In this document: one piece after another, positions 56,787 to 64,000 of the stretch
Layout of the letters: each line of letters begins with the position of its first letter
How positions within the stretch are numbered: position 1 is the first letter of the stretch
Assembly (NCBI GenBank): GCA_016707445.1
Contig: JADJHR010000003.1
Coordinates: 124,001-188,000, forward strand
Reading direction: 5' to 3'
Origin: Rubrivivax sp.
GTDB taxonomy: Bacteria; Pseudomonadota; Gammaproteobacteria; Burkholderiales; Burkholderiaceae_C
Length of the DNA: 64,000 nt
The notes under the pieces: generated by a model
The model's database searches: none
What the model was told of the DNA's origin: nothing
The model's input: only the letters and a program-made list of their open reading frames with translations
Made by a program: the position numbers and the translations under genes

Positions 56787-59700
56787 GCCCAGGCCTCACC
56801 CAGCGCCTGGGCCTGCTGCAACACGAGTTCAACCGCGGCGTCCTGCTGGTCTGGCGGGTACTTGTACTTGCGCAGGATGCGCTTGACCATCAGTCGCAGC
56901 TTGGCCTGCACACTCTCGCGCGCCGACCAATCCACCGTCAGGTTCTTGCGCAGGTTCTCGGCCAGTTCGTGGGCGATCTTCTTCAGGGTCTCGTCGGTCA
57001 GCTCGCGCACGGCTGATTCGTTGTTGGCCAGCGCGTCGTAGAAGCGAACCTCGTCTTCGCTCAGGCCGAGCTGCTCGCCGCGTGCCGCCGCCGCGCGGAA
57101 CTTCCGGGCCATCTGCACCAGTTCTTCCATCACCTGCGCAGCCTCGATCGACCGGTTCTGGTAACGCTGCACCACGTCGGTCAGCATGTCCGAGAACTTC
57201 TTGTTCTGGACCACGTTGCCGGCGAAGCGTGACTTGATCTCGCCTTCGAGCAGCCGCTCCAGCAACTCCACCGCCAGGTTGCGCTCGGGCAGGTTGTGCA
57301 CCTCGGCCAGGAAGGCGTCGTCGAGGATGCCGATGTTGGGTTTGTCCAGGCCCACGGCGTCGAAGATGTCGACCACTTCTTCGGACACCACGGCCGAACT
57401 GATGATCTGGCGGATGGCCAGTTCGCGTTGTTCGTCGGTCTTCTTCTGCGAGCTGATCTCGCGCTTGGTCAGGATCACCTTCACGGCCTGGAAGAATGCC
57501 ACCTCTTCGCGCACCGCCTTCGCCTCGTCGAGCGTGCAGCACAGCGTGAAGGCCTTGCTCATCGCCAGTGCCAGGTCGGCAAAGCGCTTCTTGCCGTCTC
57601 GCCCTTGGGATGAAGACAGGCCCAGCACGAAGTTGGCGGCGCCCGCCAGTGGCTTGTACCCGCCGGTGAGGAAGCCGCTGTAGTCGTGGCCATGCAGCAT
57701 GCCGCGCAGCGCGTCGAGCTTTTCTGCCAGCACGCTGTAGGCCTCGTGTGCGTCCACCGTGGGCCGGCCGCGGCCCTTGCTGGCGGTGTACTCGTTCAGC
57801 GCAGACTTCAGCTCGTTGGCAATGCCGATGTAGTCCACCACCAGGCCGCCCTGCTTGTCCTTGAACACCCGATTGACGCGCGCAATGGCCTGCATCAGGT
57901 TGTGGCCCTTCATCGGCTTGTCGATGTAGAGCGTGTGCACGCAGGGCGCGTCGAAACCGGTCAGCCACATGTCGCGCACGATCACCAGGCGCAGCGGGTC
58001 GCCGGGGTTTTTGAAGCGTTTTTCCAGGCGCTTCTTCACCTGCGCGCTGTAGATGTGTGGGCGCAGCAACGCCTTGTCGCTGGCCGAACCGGTCATCACG
58101 ATCTTGATGGCACCCTGCTCGGGGTCGGCGCTGTGCCAGTCGGGCCGCAGCGTGATGATCTCGTTGTAAAGGTGCACGCAGATGTCGCGGCTCATGCCCA
58201 CCACCATAGCCTTGCCGGTCTGCGCTTGGCCTCGTTCCTCGAAGTGGGCCGCCAGGTCGGCCGCCACGCTGGCGATGCGCGGCGCGGCGCCCACCACCTT
58301 CTCCAGCGCAGCCCAGCGGCTCTTCAGCCTGGCCTGCTGGCTCTCTTCTTCGTCTTCGGCCAACTCGTCCACCTCGTCGTCGATGGTGGCCAGCTCATCG
58401 GCTTTCAGTCCCAGTTTGGCGAGCCGGCTTTCGTAGTAGATGGCCACCGTGGCGCCATCTTCCTTGGCCTGCTGCATGTCGTAGACGCTGATGTAGTCGC
58501 CGAACACGGCGCGTGTGTCGCGGTCCTCGCCCGACACCGGCGTGCCGGTGAAGGCCACGAAGGTGGCGTGGGGCAGCGCGTCGCGCAGGTGCTGCGCGTA
58601 TCCCACTTGATAGCGCGCCACCTGGTCGCGGTCGACCGTGGGCGCGAACTCGGCCTTGTGCGTGGCAGGCAGGCCGGTGCCGGTGGTCAGCACGGTCGGG
58701 GTTGCCGACCGCTGCTTCACCGTCTTCAGCCTGGCCTCGAAGCCGTACTGCGTGCGGTGCGCCTCGTCGGCGATCACCACGATGTTGCTGCGGTCAGAGA
58801 GCAGCGGAAACACGTCTTCGTCCTCACCTGGCATGAACTTCTGGATCGTTGCGAACACGATGCCGCCGCTGGGCCGGTTGCCCAGCAGCGCCCGCAGGTC
58901 TTGCCGGGTGCCGGCCTGCACCGGCTGTTCACGCAGCAGGTCTTGCGCCAGCGAGAACACGCCGAACAATTGACCGTCGAGGTCGTTGCGATCGGTGATG
59001 ACGACGATGGTCGGGTTCTCCATCAGCGGCTCTTGCATCACCCGCGCTGCAAAGCAGGTCATGGTGATGCTCTTGCCGCTGCCCTGCGTGTGCCACACCA
59101 CGCCGCCCTTGCCGCGCACACTGGGCAGGCCGTCGGGGCGGGACGCGGCCACCACTTGGGCGATGGCCGCTCGCACCGCATGGAACTGGTGGTAGCCGGC
59201 GATCTTCTTGACCAAATGTCCGTCGTCTTCGAAAAGCACGAAGTAGCGCAGGTAGTCCAGCAGGTAAGCCGGCGCCAGCACCCCACGTACCAGGGTCTGC
59301 AGCTCATTGAACGGGCCCAGCGGATCGAGCTTGACGCCGTCGATCGTGCGCCAGGCCATGAAGCGTTCGCTGTCGCTTGAGAGCGAGCCCAGCAGCGCCT
59401 GGCTGCCGTCCGAGATCACCAGCAGCTCGTTGTACTGGAAGGCGTCGGCGATCTGGTCCTTGTAGGTCTGGATCTGCTGGAAGGCCTTCCACACATCGGC
59501 GTTGGGGTCGGACGGGTTCTTCAGCTCGATCAGCGCCAGCGGCAGGCCGTTGACGAACAGCACGATGTCGGGCCGGCGCGTGTGGTTGCGGCCCGGTGAT
59601 GCTGAACTGGTTGACGGCCAGCCACTCGTTGCGTGCCGGGTCGGCCCAGTCGACCAGGCGCACGAAGTCGCCGCGGGTTTCGCCGTCACGTTGGTACTGC

Positions 59701-59987
59701 ACCGGCACGCCGCCCACCAGCAGGCGATGGAACTGCCGGTTGGCGGCCAGCAGCACGGGCGTGCCCAGGTCCAGCACCTGTTTGACCGCATCCTCACACG
59801 CGGCCTGCGGCACGGCGGGGTTCAGCGCCGCCACGGCCTGGCGCAAGCGGCCGATCAGCAGCACCTGGCGGTAGTTTTCGCGCTCGGGTTCGATGCCATC
59901 GGGTGCCAGGTCCGGCCCGTAACGGAGCTGCCAGCCTACGTCGGCCAGCCAGGCCAGGCACTCCTGCTCGAGCTGGTCTTCTGTCAT
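56783..59987 (-). pseudogene. hsdR: Type I restriction endonuclease subunit R (hsdR), single frameshift
   Basis: HsdR is the nuclease/translocase of type I restriction. Starting at 59987 it reads MTEDQLEQECLAWLADVGWQ through [13 protein letters not shown], then shifts frame near 59590-59600. The second frame carries the nuclease core [11 protein letters not shown]...ALIELKNP (D...ExK), Walker [19 protein letters not shown] box [17 protein letters not shown] and the C-terminal helical region to 56783. One base restores a ~1068-residue protein. The ATG overlaps the fic stop (ATGA), so it is the last gene of the operon. If the shift is real, restriction is lost while modification may remain. Confidence 0.88.
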
Positions 59988-61096
59988 GCGCCGCTTGTGG
60001 TCTTCTGGCGCGGGGGCATGGGCGCCGCCAGCAACACCGCGTTGAGCGCCACGTTGACGTAGTAGTTGCTGCGACCTACCTTCAGCTTGCGCACGAAACC
60101 GCCGTCGGCCAACGCATCGAGGTACTTGGATGCGGTCAGGCGTGACACCTGCAGATCGCGCTGCACGTGCTCGATCTTGGTGTAGGGATGCGTGAAGAGG
60201 TTGTTGATCAGGTCCTGACTGTAGAACCGGTACGCGGCCCGGATGCGATGCTTGTAGTCGAACAGCGCGGTCTTGATGCCGCCGATGGTCGCGATGCCCT
60301 GCGCCGCCGTGTGCTCCACCGCTTGCAGCATGTAGAGCACCCACGCTTCCCAGCGGTCTTCGTCGCGAACAGCCTGCAGCAGCCGGTAGTAGTCGGCCTT
60401 GTGACGGACGATGTAGCTGCTGAGGTAAAGCACCGGGATGTCGAGCAGCCCCTCCTTGACCAGGTAGAGCACGTTCAGGATGCGGCCCGTGCGGCCATTG
60501 CCGTCGTAGAACGGATGGATCGTCTCGAATCGGTGGTGGATCAGCGCCATCTTCACCAGGGGGTCGGCCGCGAAGAGCCCAGGCTCGTTGACGAAGCGCT
60601 CCAGTGCGCCCATCAGCGCCACGATCTCGGCGGCGTCCTGCGGCGGCGTGTACACCGTGCGCCCGCCACCGTCCTTCAACGCCGTACCCGGCAGGCGGCG
60701 GAATCCGGCCTGGTTGTGTTCCAGCGCGGCCTGGATGTCGACCAGGTGGTTGTTGGTGATCAGGCCGGTCTTGCGTACATGGTCGAAGCCCACACGCAGT
60801 GCTTCGCGGTAGCGCAGCACTTCCTTGGCAGCCGGGCTGGGCGCCATCTCGGCCAGCATGTCGCTCTTGAACAGCTCGTCGTGCGTGGTGACGATGTTCT
60901 CGATCTCCGAGCTGTCCTTGGCCTCCTGCAGGCCCAGGGTGCTGATCAGGATGGCCTGGTTGGGGATCGAGGCTGCCACGCCCTTCAACTCCGCCAGCTG
61001 CCGGCTGGCAGCCGCCAGCCGCTTCAGGATGGCCGGCGTCTCGAAGCGCGCGACACCAAGTTGCTCCAGCGGTGAAAACGGGGCCAGGACGCTCAT
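59984..61096 (-). CDS. Fic-family protein with C-terminal winged helix
   Basis: A 370-residue Fic protein, a family that AMPylates or otherwise modifies target proteins. The active-site loop HPFYDGNGRTGR has catalytic His194. The N-terminal inhibitory-helix motif (S/T)xxxE(G/N) matches SSEIEN at about 62-67, the class with the self-inhibiting segment before the Fic core. The C-terminal ~70 residues form a wHTH (VQRDLQVSRLTASKYLDAL). It sits in the hsd operon, its stop overlapping the hsdR start, which suggests a defence or regulatory role. Confidence 0.92.
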   Translation of the reverse strand: MSVLAPFSPLEQLGVARFETPAILKRLAAASRQLAELKGVAASIPNQAILISTLGLQEAKDSSEIENIVTTHDELFKSDMLAEMAPSPAAKEVLRYREALRVGFDHVRKTGLITNNHLVDIQAALEHNQAGFRRLPGTALKDGGGRTVYTPPQDAAEIVALMGALERFVNEPGLFAADPLVKMALIHHRFETIHPFYDGNGRTGRILNVLYLVKEGLLDIPVLYLSSYIVRHKADYYRLLQAVRDEDRWEAWVLYMLQAVEHTAAQGIATIGGIKTALFDYKHRIRAAYRFYSQDLINNLFTHPYTKIEHVQRDLQVSRLTASKYLDALADGGFVRKLKVGRSNYYVNVALNAVLLAAPMPPRQKTTSGA

Positions 61097-61293
61097 CGGT
61101 CGGTGCCGGGGTCAGACGTGTATAGAGATTGGTTGAAATCTATGCGCGTCCGGCGTGACCTGCAAGGAAAATCGAATTCGTGATGCAGGTCGCGGGGCAC
61201 CTGAAAGGACTCTTGAATGTGCGCTGCCACCACAAAAAGCAAATCTCAATCACGGCAGTCGGACCCGGGGCTGCTGTTCGAGCGGGTTTTCGG

Positions 61294-61692
61294 TCACTTC
61301 AATTGGGCTGCGCCGTGCAGCGAGGCGGCGGCCTTGTCCAAGGTCCACAGCGGCTGCTCACCGGCCTGCGCGGCCGACGCAACATGAAGGCAGTCCGCGA
61401 AGCCCGCCGGGCCCTTGCGGAACAGATGCAGCGCGACCTCAAGCGCGCGCTCGGACTCGAAGCTCAACTCGGCTGCCGAGAACAGACTGGAAAGCGTCTG
61501 CAGCACCTCGTCCTTGCCGAACCCGAAGCCCGACCGCAGCACCCACTCGAGCTCCAGCACGACGGTCACCGGTACGAACAGTGCCGAGCCCTGGGCGACG
61601 CAGCGGCGGATGAGACGCCTGGCCGCGGCGAGCTGCGCCGCGTCGTCCTGCACGATGTAACGCACCAGGACATTGCTATCAAGCGCCGGCAT
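61294..61692 (-). CDS. vapC: PIN-domain toxin (VapC-type ribonuclease)
   Basis: A 132-residue PIN-domain RNase. The acidic metal ligands are Asp5 (ALDSNVLVRYI), Glu47 (VTVVLELEW), Asp100 (GFADCLHVASA) and Asp119 (WTLDK). It lies 15 bp downstream of the AbrB-type antitoxin gene on the same strand. A 197-bp gap of lower GC follows before fic, which may hold a fic promoter. Confidence 0.9.
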   Translation of the reverse strand: MPALDSNVLVRYIVQDDAAQLAAARRLIRRCVAQGSALFVPVTVVLELEWVLRSGFGFGKDEVLQTLSSLFSAAELSFESERALEVALHLFRKGPAGFADCLHVASAAQAGEQPLWTLDKAAASLHGAAQLK

Positions 61693-61707
61693 CTCGAACT
61701 GCCGACG

Positions 61708-61929
61708 TCAGCGCCAGGGGTTCATGTCGTCGACGCTGACCTGCTTGCCCTTGGGCGCCTTCAGCATGCCGGCCATGTCGAGGATGGACTTGGTCTTGGC
61801 CCGGACGATGATGGTGCCGTCGGGCATCGCCGACCAGACCAGGCGCGTGCCGGGCTTGGCATCCACGAGAGCCCGGATGTCGGCGGGCACGGTGGTCTGG
61901 CCCTTTGCGGTGATGGTCGATTCGGCCAT
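61708..61929 (-). CDS. vapB: AbrB/MazE-type antitoxin (VapB)
   Basis: A 73-residue protein with a swapped-hairpin AbrB DNA-binding domain (STITAKGQTTVPADIRALVD and AKPGTRLVW) and a C-terminal toxin-binding tail (LDMAGMLKAPKGKQVSVDDM). It precedes the PIN toxin, the normal VapBC order, and should bind both the toxin and its own promoter. The 80-bp gap from hsdS may contain that promoter. Confidence 0.88.
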   Translation of the reverse strand: MAESTITAKGQTTVPADIRALVDAKPGTRLVWSAMPDGTIIVRAKTKSILDMAGMLKAPKGKQVSVDDMNPWR

Positions 61930-62009
61930 GGGGGTTCCTTACGAAGGGGCAAATCGTAAGGCGTCGCTCGGGCTGCCGCAAGCGGCGGACGGCACGGCCC
62001 TGCGGCCGC

Positions 62010-63350
62010 TCAAGCCATCAGCGCTGCGGCCTCGGGCAGGCGAAGTTGGCCGGAGATCAGGCGGGGGAGCAGGGTGTCGCGCAGGGTGACGAGGGTTTGG
62101 GCTTGGCGCTGGTTGCCGGATACCTGTTCCAGCAGCGGACGGGCCGCAGCGTTGAAAACACATAGGACAGCGGTGGGCGGCACGACACAGGCAAGGGCGG
62201 AGACGACATCCGGTCGAACTGCCGGATAGGCCCCTCCATCGGCTACATGAGCAAGACGCTCGATGCTCAAATCCTGGGTGGCCGAAAGGTAGACGAACGC
62301 CGTGTTTTCGACTGCTCTCGGGCTCAGCACAGCGAAGCCGGTGCTCGCGGTCAGATGAGCCACCGGTTTGTCGATAAAGGCAAACGAACGGTTCCCCGGC
62401 CGTACAGTCCCGACGAGCGTATCGCCGCTCCGCAGTGCGCGCCGTGCACGCGATGGCGCTTCCTCGAACGCAAACTCAATAACCGCATTGATCTCGTTGG
62501 CCTTCACATTGGCAAGGTCCAGATAACGAACGCGCTCAGGATGAGTGCGCGCCGACCAGGATTGGGAGTTCAAGGCCGCAAGGTCGTTCAACGTTCCTGG
62601 GGGCCAGCCCTTCGGAACGGGCCCTACTCCCGACTCCTCGAACCCCTCCGGAAACAAGGCCGCCGTGGCTTCGTCCATGCCGGCCGGGGCGAGGCCTTGC
62701 TGCTTGGCGCGAACGGGATCGAAGTCGACGAACCACGACTTGAACAGCGCCTGCGCGATGGCTTCGAGGGTGGAGTTGGTTTCGCGCAGGAGAGCAACGC
62801 GGGCATCAAGCACGTCGAACACCTCGGCGATGTGCAGTTGCTCATCGAGGGGTGGAAGTGCGATTGCCATCTGCCGCAGGTGAGACGGTCCGAAGTGCCG
62901 AATGACGCTCCCGGTCGCCATCTGCTCAGCTTGCTGAATGAATGCAGAAGACGACAAGAACGCACGAAGGTACTTGTGATGAAGTTTCGGACTTGCGCTA
63001 CGAAAACGAATGATCCCGGTGTACGGGATCGCACCAACCGCGTCGGGGCCAACGACGCTGACACGCCCGAGCGAAGCACTCGTGCTGATGAGAAAATCGC
63101 CTTCCGCCAAGCCGAAGTGTCGCCATCGCTTCGCAACAAGCTCAGGATCAAGAAAGTTGCACCCACCAAGCTGGACAGCGGGCGTCTCGATGTTCCGCAG
63201 CCTCAGCAGTGGCACACCCGAATTGCGAAAGTCCTTCGCGAGGATTCCCGGTCCTTCTTGAAAGTCAGTCACCGAAGCGAGCGCAGGAACGTCCCAGTCA
63301 GCTGGGACTTGATTCCTCAGCGCCACGCAGGCCGGCACATCAGAACTCAT
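62010..63350 (-). CDS. hsdS: Type I restriction-modification specificity subunit (hsdS)
   Basis: A 446-residue DNA-recognition subunit with two target-recognition domains (about 15-170 and 235-400), each followed by a conserved helix. The central conserved region [19 protein letters not shown] is typical of HsdS, and the C-terminal [20 protein letters not shown] is the second. Each domain reads half of a bipartite target. The start overlaps the hsdM stop by 11 bp (63340-63350). Confidence 0.93.
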   Translation of the reverse strand: MSSDVPACVALRNQVPADWDVPALASVTDFQEGPGILAKDFRNSGVPLLRLRNIETPAVQLGGCNFLDPELVAKRWRHFGLAEGDFLISTSASLGRVSVVGPDAVGAIPYTGIIRFRSASPKLHHKYLRAFLSSSAFIQQAEQMATGSVIRHFGPSHLRQMAIALPPLDEQLHIAEVFDVLDARVALLRETNSTLEAIAQALFKSWFVDFDPVRAKQQGLAPAGMDEATAALFPEGFEESGVGPVPKGWPPGTLNDLAALNSQSWSARTHPERVRYLDLANVKANEINAVIEFAFEEAPSRARRALRSGDTLVGTVRPGNRSFAFIDKPVAHLTASTGFAVLSPRAVENTAFVYLSATQDLSIERLAHVADGGAYPAVRPDVVSALACVVPPTAVLCVFNAAARPLLEQVSGNQRQAQTLVTLRDTLLPRLISGQLRLPEAAALMA

Positions 63351-64000
63351 ATCCCAGCCCAGCCAGCTTCTGCCGGATCACCAAGTCAAGCTCCGCCCCC
63401 TTCGCCATCTGCTCGCCCAGCTTCTCGGTCAGCGACTGCATCTTGGCCTCGAAGCCTTCGTCGTCGTCGGCCACCGCTTCGGCGCCCACGTAGCGCCCCG
63501 GCGTCAGCACATGGCCGTGCTCGGCGATCTCGGCCAGCTTCACGCTGCGGCAGTAACCCGGCACATCGGCGTACTGACCCGCGTCAACGACCCCTCGCCA
63601 GGCGGCCACCGTGCCGGCGATGCGGTCGATCACCGCATCGGTCAGCTCGCACTGCACGCGGCTGATCATGGTCGCCAGCTTGCGTGCGTCGATGAACAGC
63701 ACTTCACCGCGCCGCGTGCGCTTGTCCTTGACCAGGAACCACAAACACGCCGGAATCTGCGTGTTGAAGAACAGCTGCCCCGGCAACGCGATCATCACCT
63801 CCACCACGTCGGCGTCGACCATCGCGGCGCGGATCTGGCCTTCGTTGTTCTGGCTGCTGCTCATGCTGCCGTTGGCCAGCACGATGCCGGCGCGGCCGCC
63901 GGGTTTGAGGTGGTGCAGCATGTGCTGCAACCAGGCGTAGTTGGCGTTGCCCTGCGGCGGGTCGCCATACAGCCAACGCGCGTCGCCAGAAAGGCTGGCG
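63340..64000 (-). CDS. hsdM: Type I restriction-modification DNA methyltransferase subunit (hsdM), 3' part
   Basis: The C-terminal ~219 residues of the adenine methyltransferase, running off the right edge. It shows [40 protein letters not shown] and [19 protein letters not shown], all HsdM hallmarks; the catalytic NPPF and SAM motifs lie outside the window. It is the first visible gene of the minus-strand operon hsdM-hsdS-vapB-vapC-fic-hsdR. Confidence 0.93.
   Translation of the reverse strand, partial: ASLSGDARWLYGDPPQGNANYAWLQHMLHHLKPGGRAGIVLANGSMSSSQNNEGQIRAAMVDADVVEVMIALPGQLFFNTQIPACLWFLVKDKRTRRGEVLFIDARKLATMISRVQCELTDAVIDRIAGTVAAWRGVVDAGQYADVPGYCRSVKLAEIAEHGHVLTPGRYVGAEAVADDDEGFEAKMQSLTEKLGEQMAKGAELDLVIRQKLAGLGYEF

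Noticed and set aside
1..64000. tRNA, rRNA, CRISPR array or prophage
   Set aside because: I looked for cloverleaf-like GTTCRA segments, repeat-spacer periodicity and phage structural or integrase genes and saw none that I could support.

Overview
The window is GC-rich and almost fully coding. Several features point to a betaproteobacterium of the Burkholderiales (Rubrivivax/Leptothrix-like): two Bug/TctC-type binding proteins, a TAXI-type TRAP transporter with fused permease, a secreted protein with a C-terminal domain I associate with that order, and an LpxC of betaproteobacterial type. This placement comes from protein character, not from an rRNA gene; I saw no rRNA, tRNA or CRISPR array.

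Layout. 1-4116: the 3' end of dabA (inorganic-carbon uptake), two secreted PepSY proteins and an OmpR/PhoQ-like two-component pair. Matching direct-repeat boxes (TTCAG-N6-TTCAG type) lie before both PepSY genes. 4116-8196: an insertion-sequence island in which two inverted IS630 copies (the second frameshifted) flank an IS110-family element. Two inverted copies of a 130-bp hairpin repeat bracket the island. 8305-14286: a VOC protein, a LysR regulator, an unknown beta-propeller protein and a complete polar-amino-acid ABC transporter. 14389-21899: signalling (PAS hybrid kinase; PAS kinase plus double receiver) and a secreted beta-helix protein. 22133-26780: Bug receptor plus cupin, then a convergent DevBCA-like ABC efflux operon. 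26941-33529: decayed DctPQM TRAP genes next to an intact TAXI-TRAP system and a class III aminotransferase.

33807-40561: a catabolic-looking block (reductase, GST, paired CMD/AhpD-like proteins, flavin monooxygenase-like protein, 3-hydroxyisobutyrate dehydrogenase-like protein, Bug receptor). 40545-46833: a cyclase/NB-ARC/TPR regulator, an ankyrin protein and an MCE (Mla-like) lipid-transport operon with no ATPase gene. 46903-53324: oxidoreductases, a hydrolase-LuxR fusion, EthD, GST, PcaC-like, haloacid dehalogenase and a DMT exporter. 53440-56786: a frameshifted lpxC, ruvC and a DUF3592-like membrane protein. 56783-64000: a type I restriction-modification operon reading hsdM-hsdS-vapB-vapC-fic-hsdR on the minus strand, with hsdR frameshifted.

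At least four otherwise intact genes (IS630 copy B, EthD, lpxC, hsdR) are broken by single-base indels with conserved residues on both sides. Base-level sequence accuracy should be settled before these are called biological pseudogenes.
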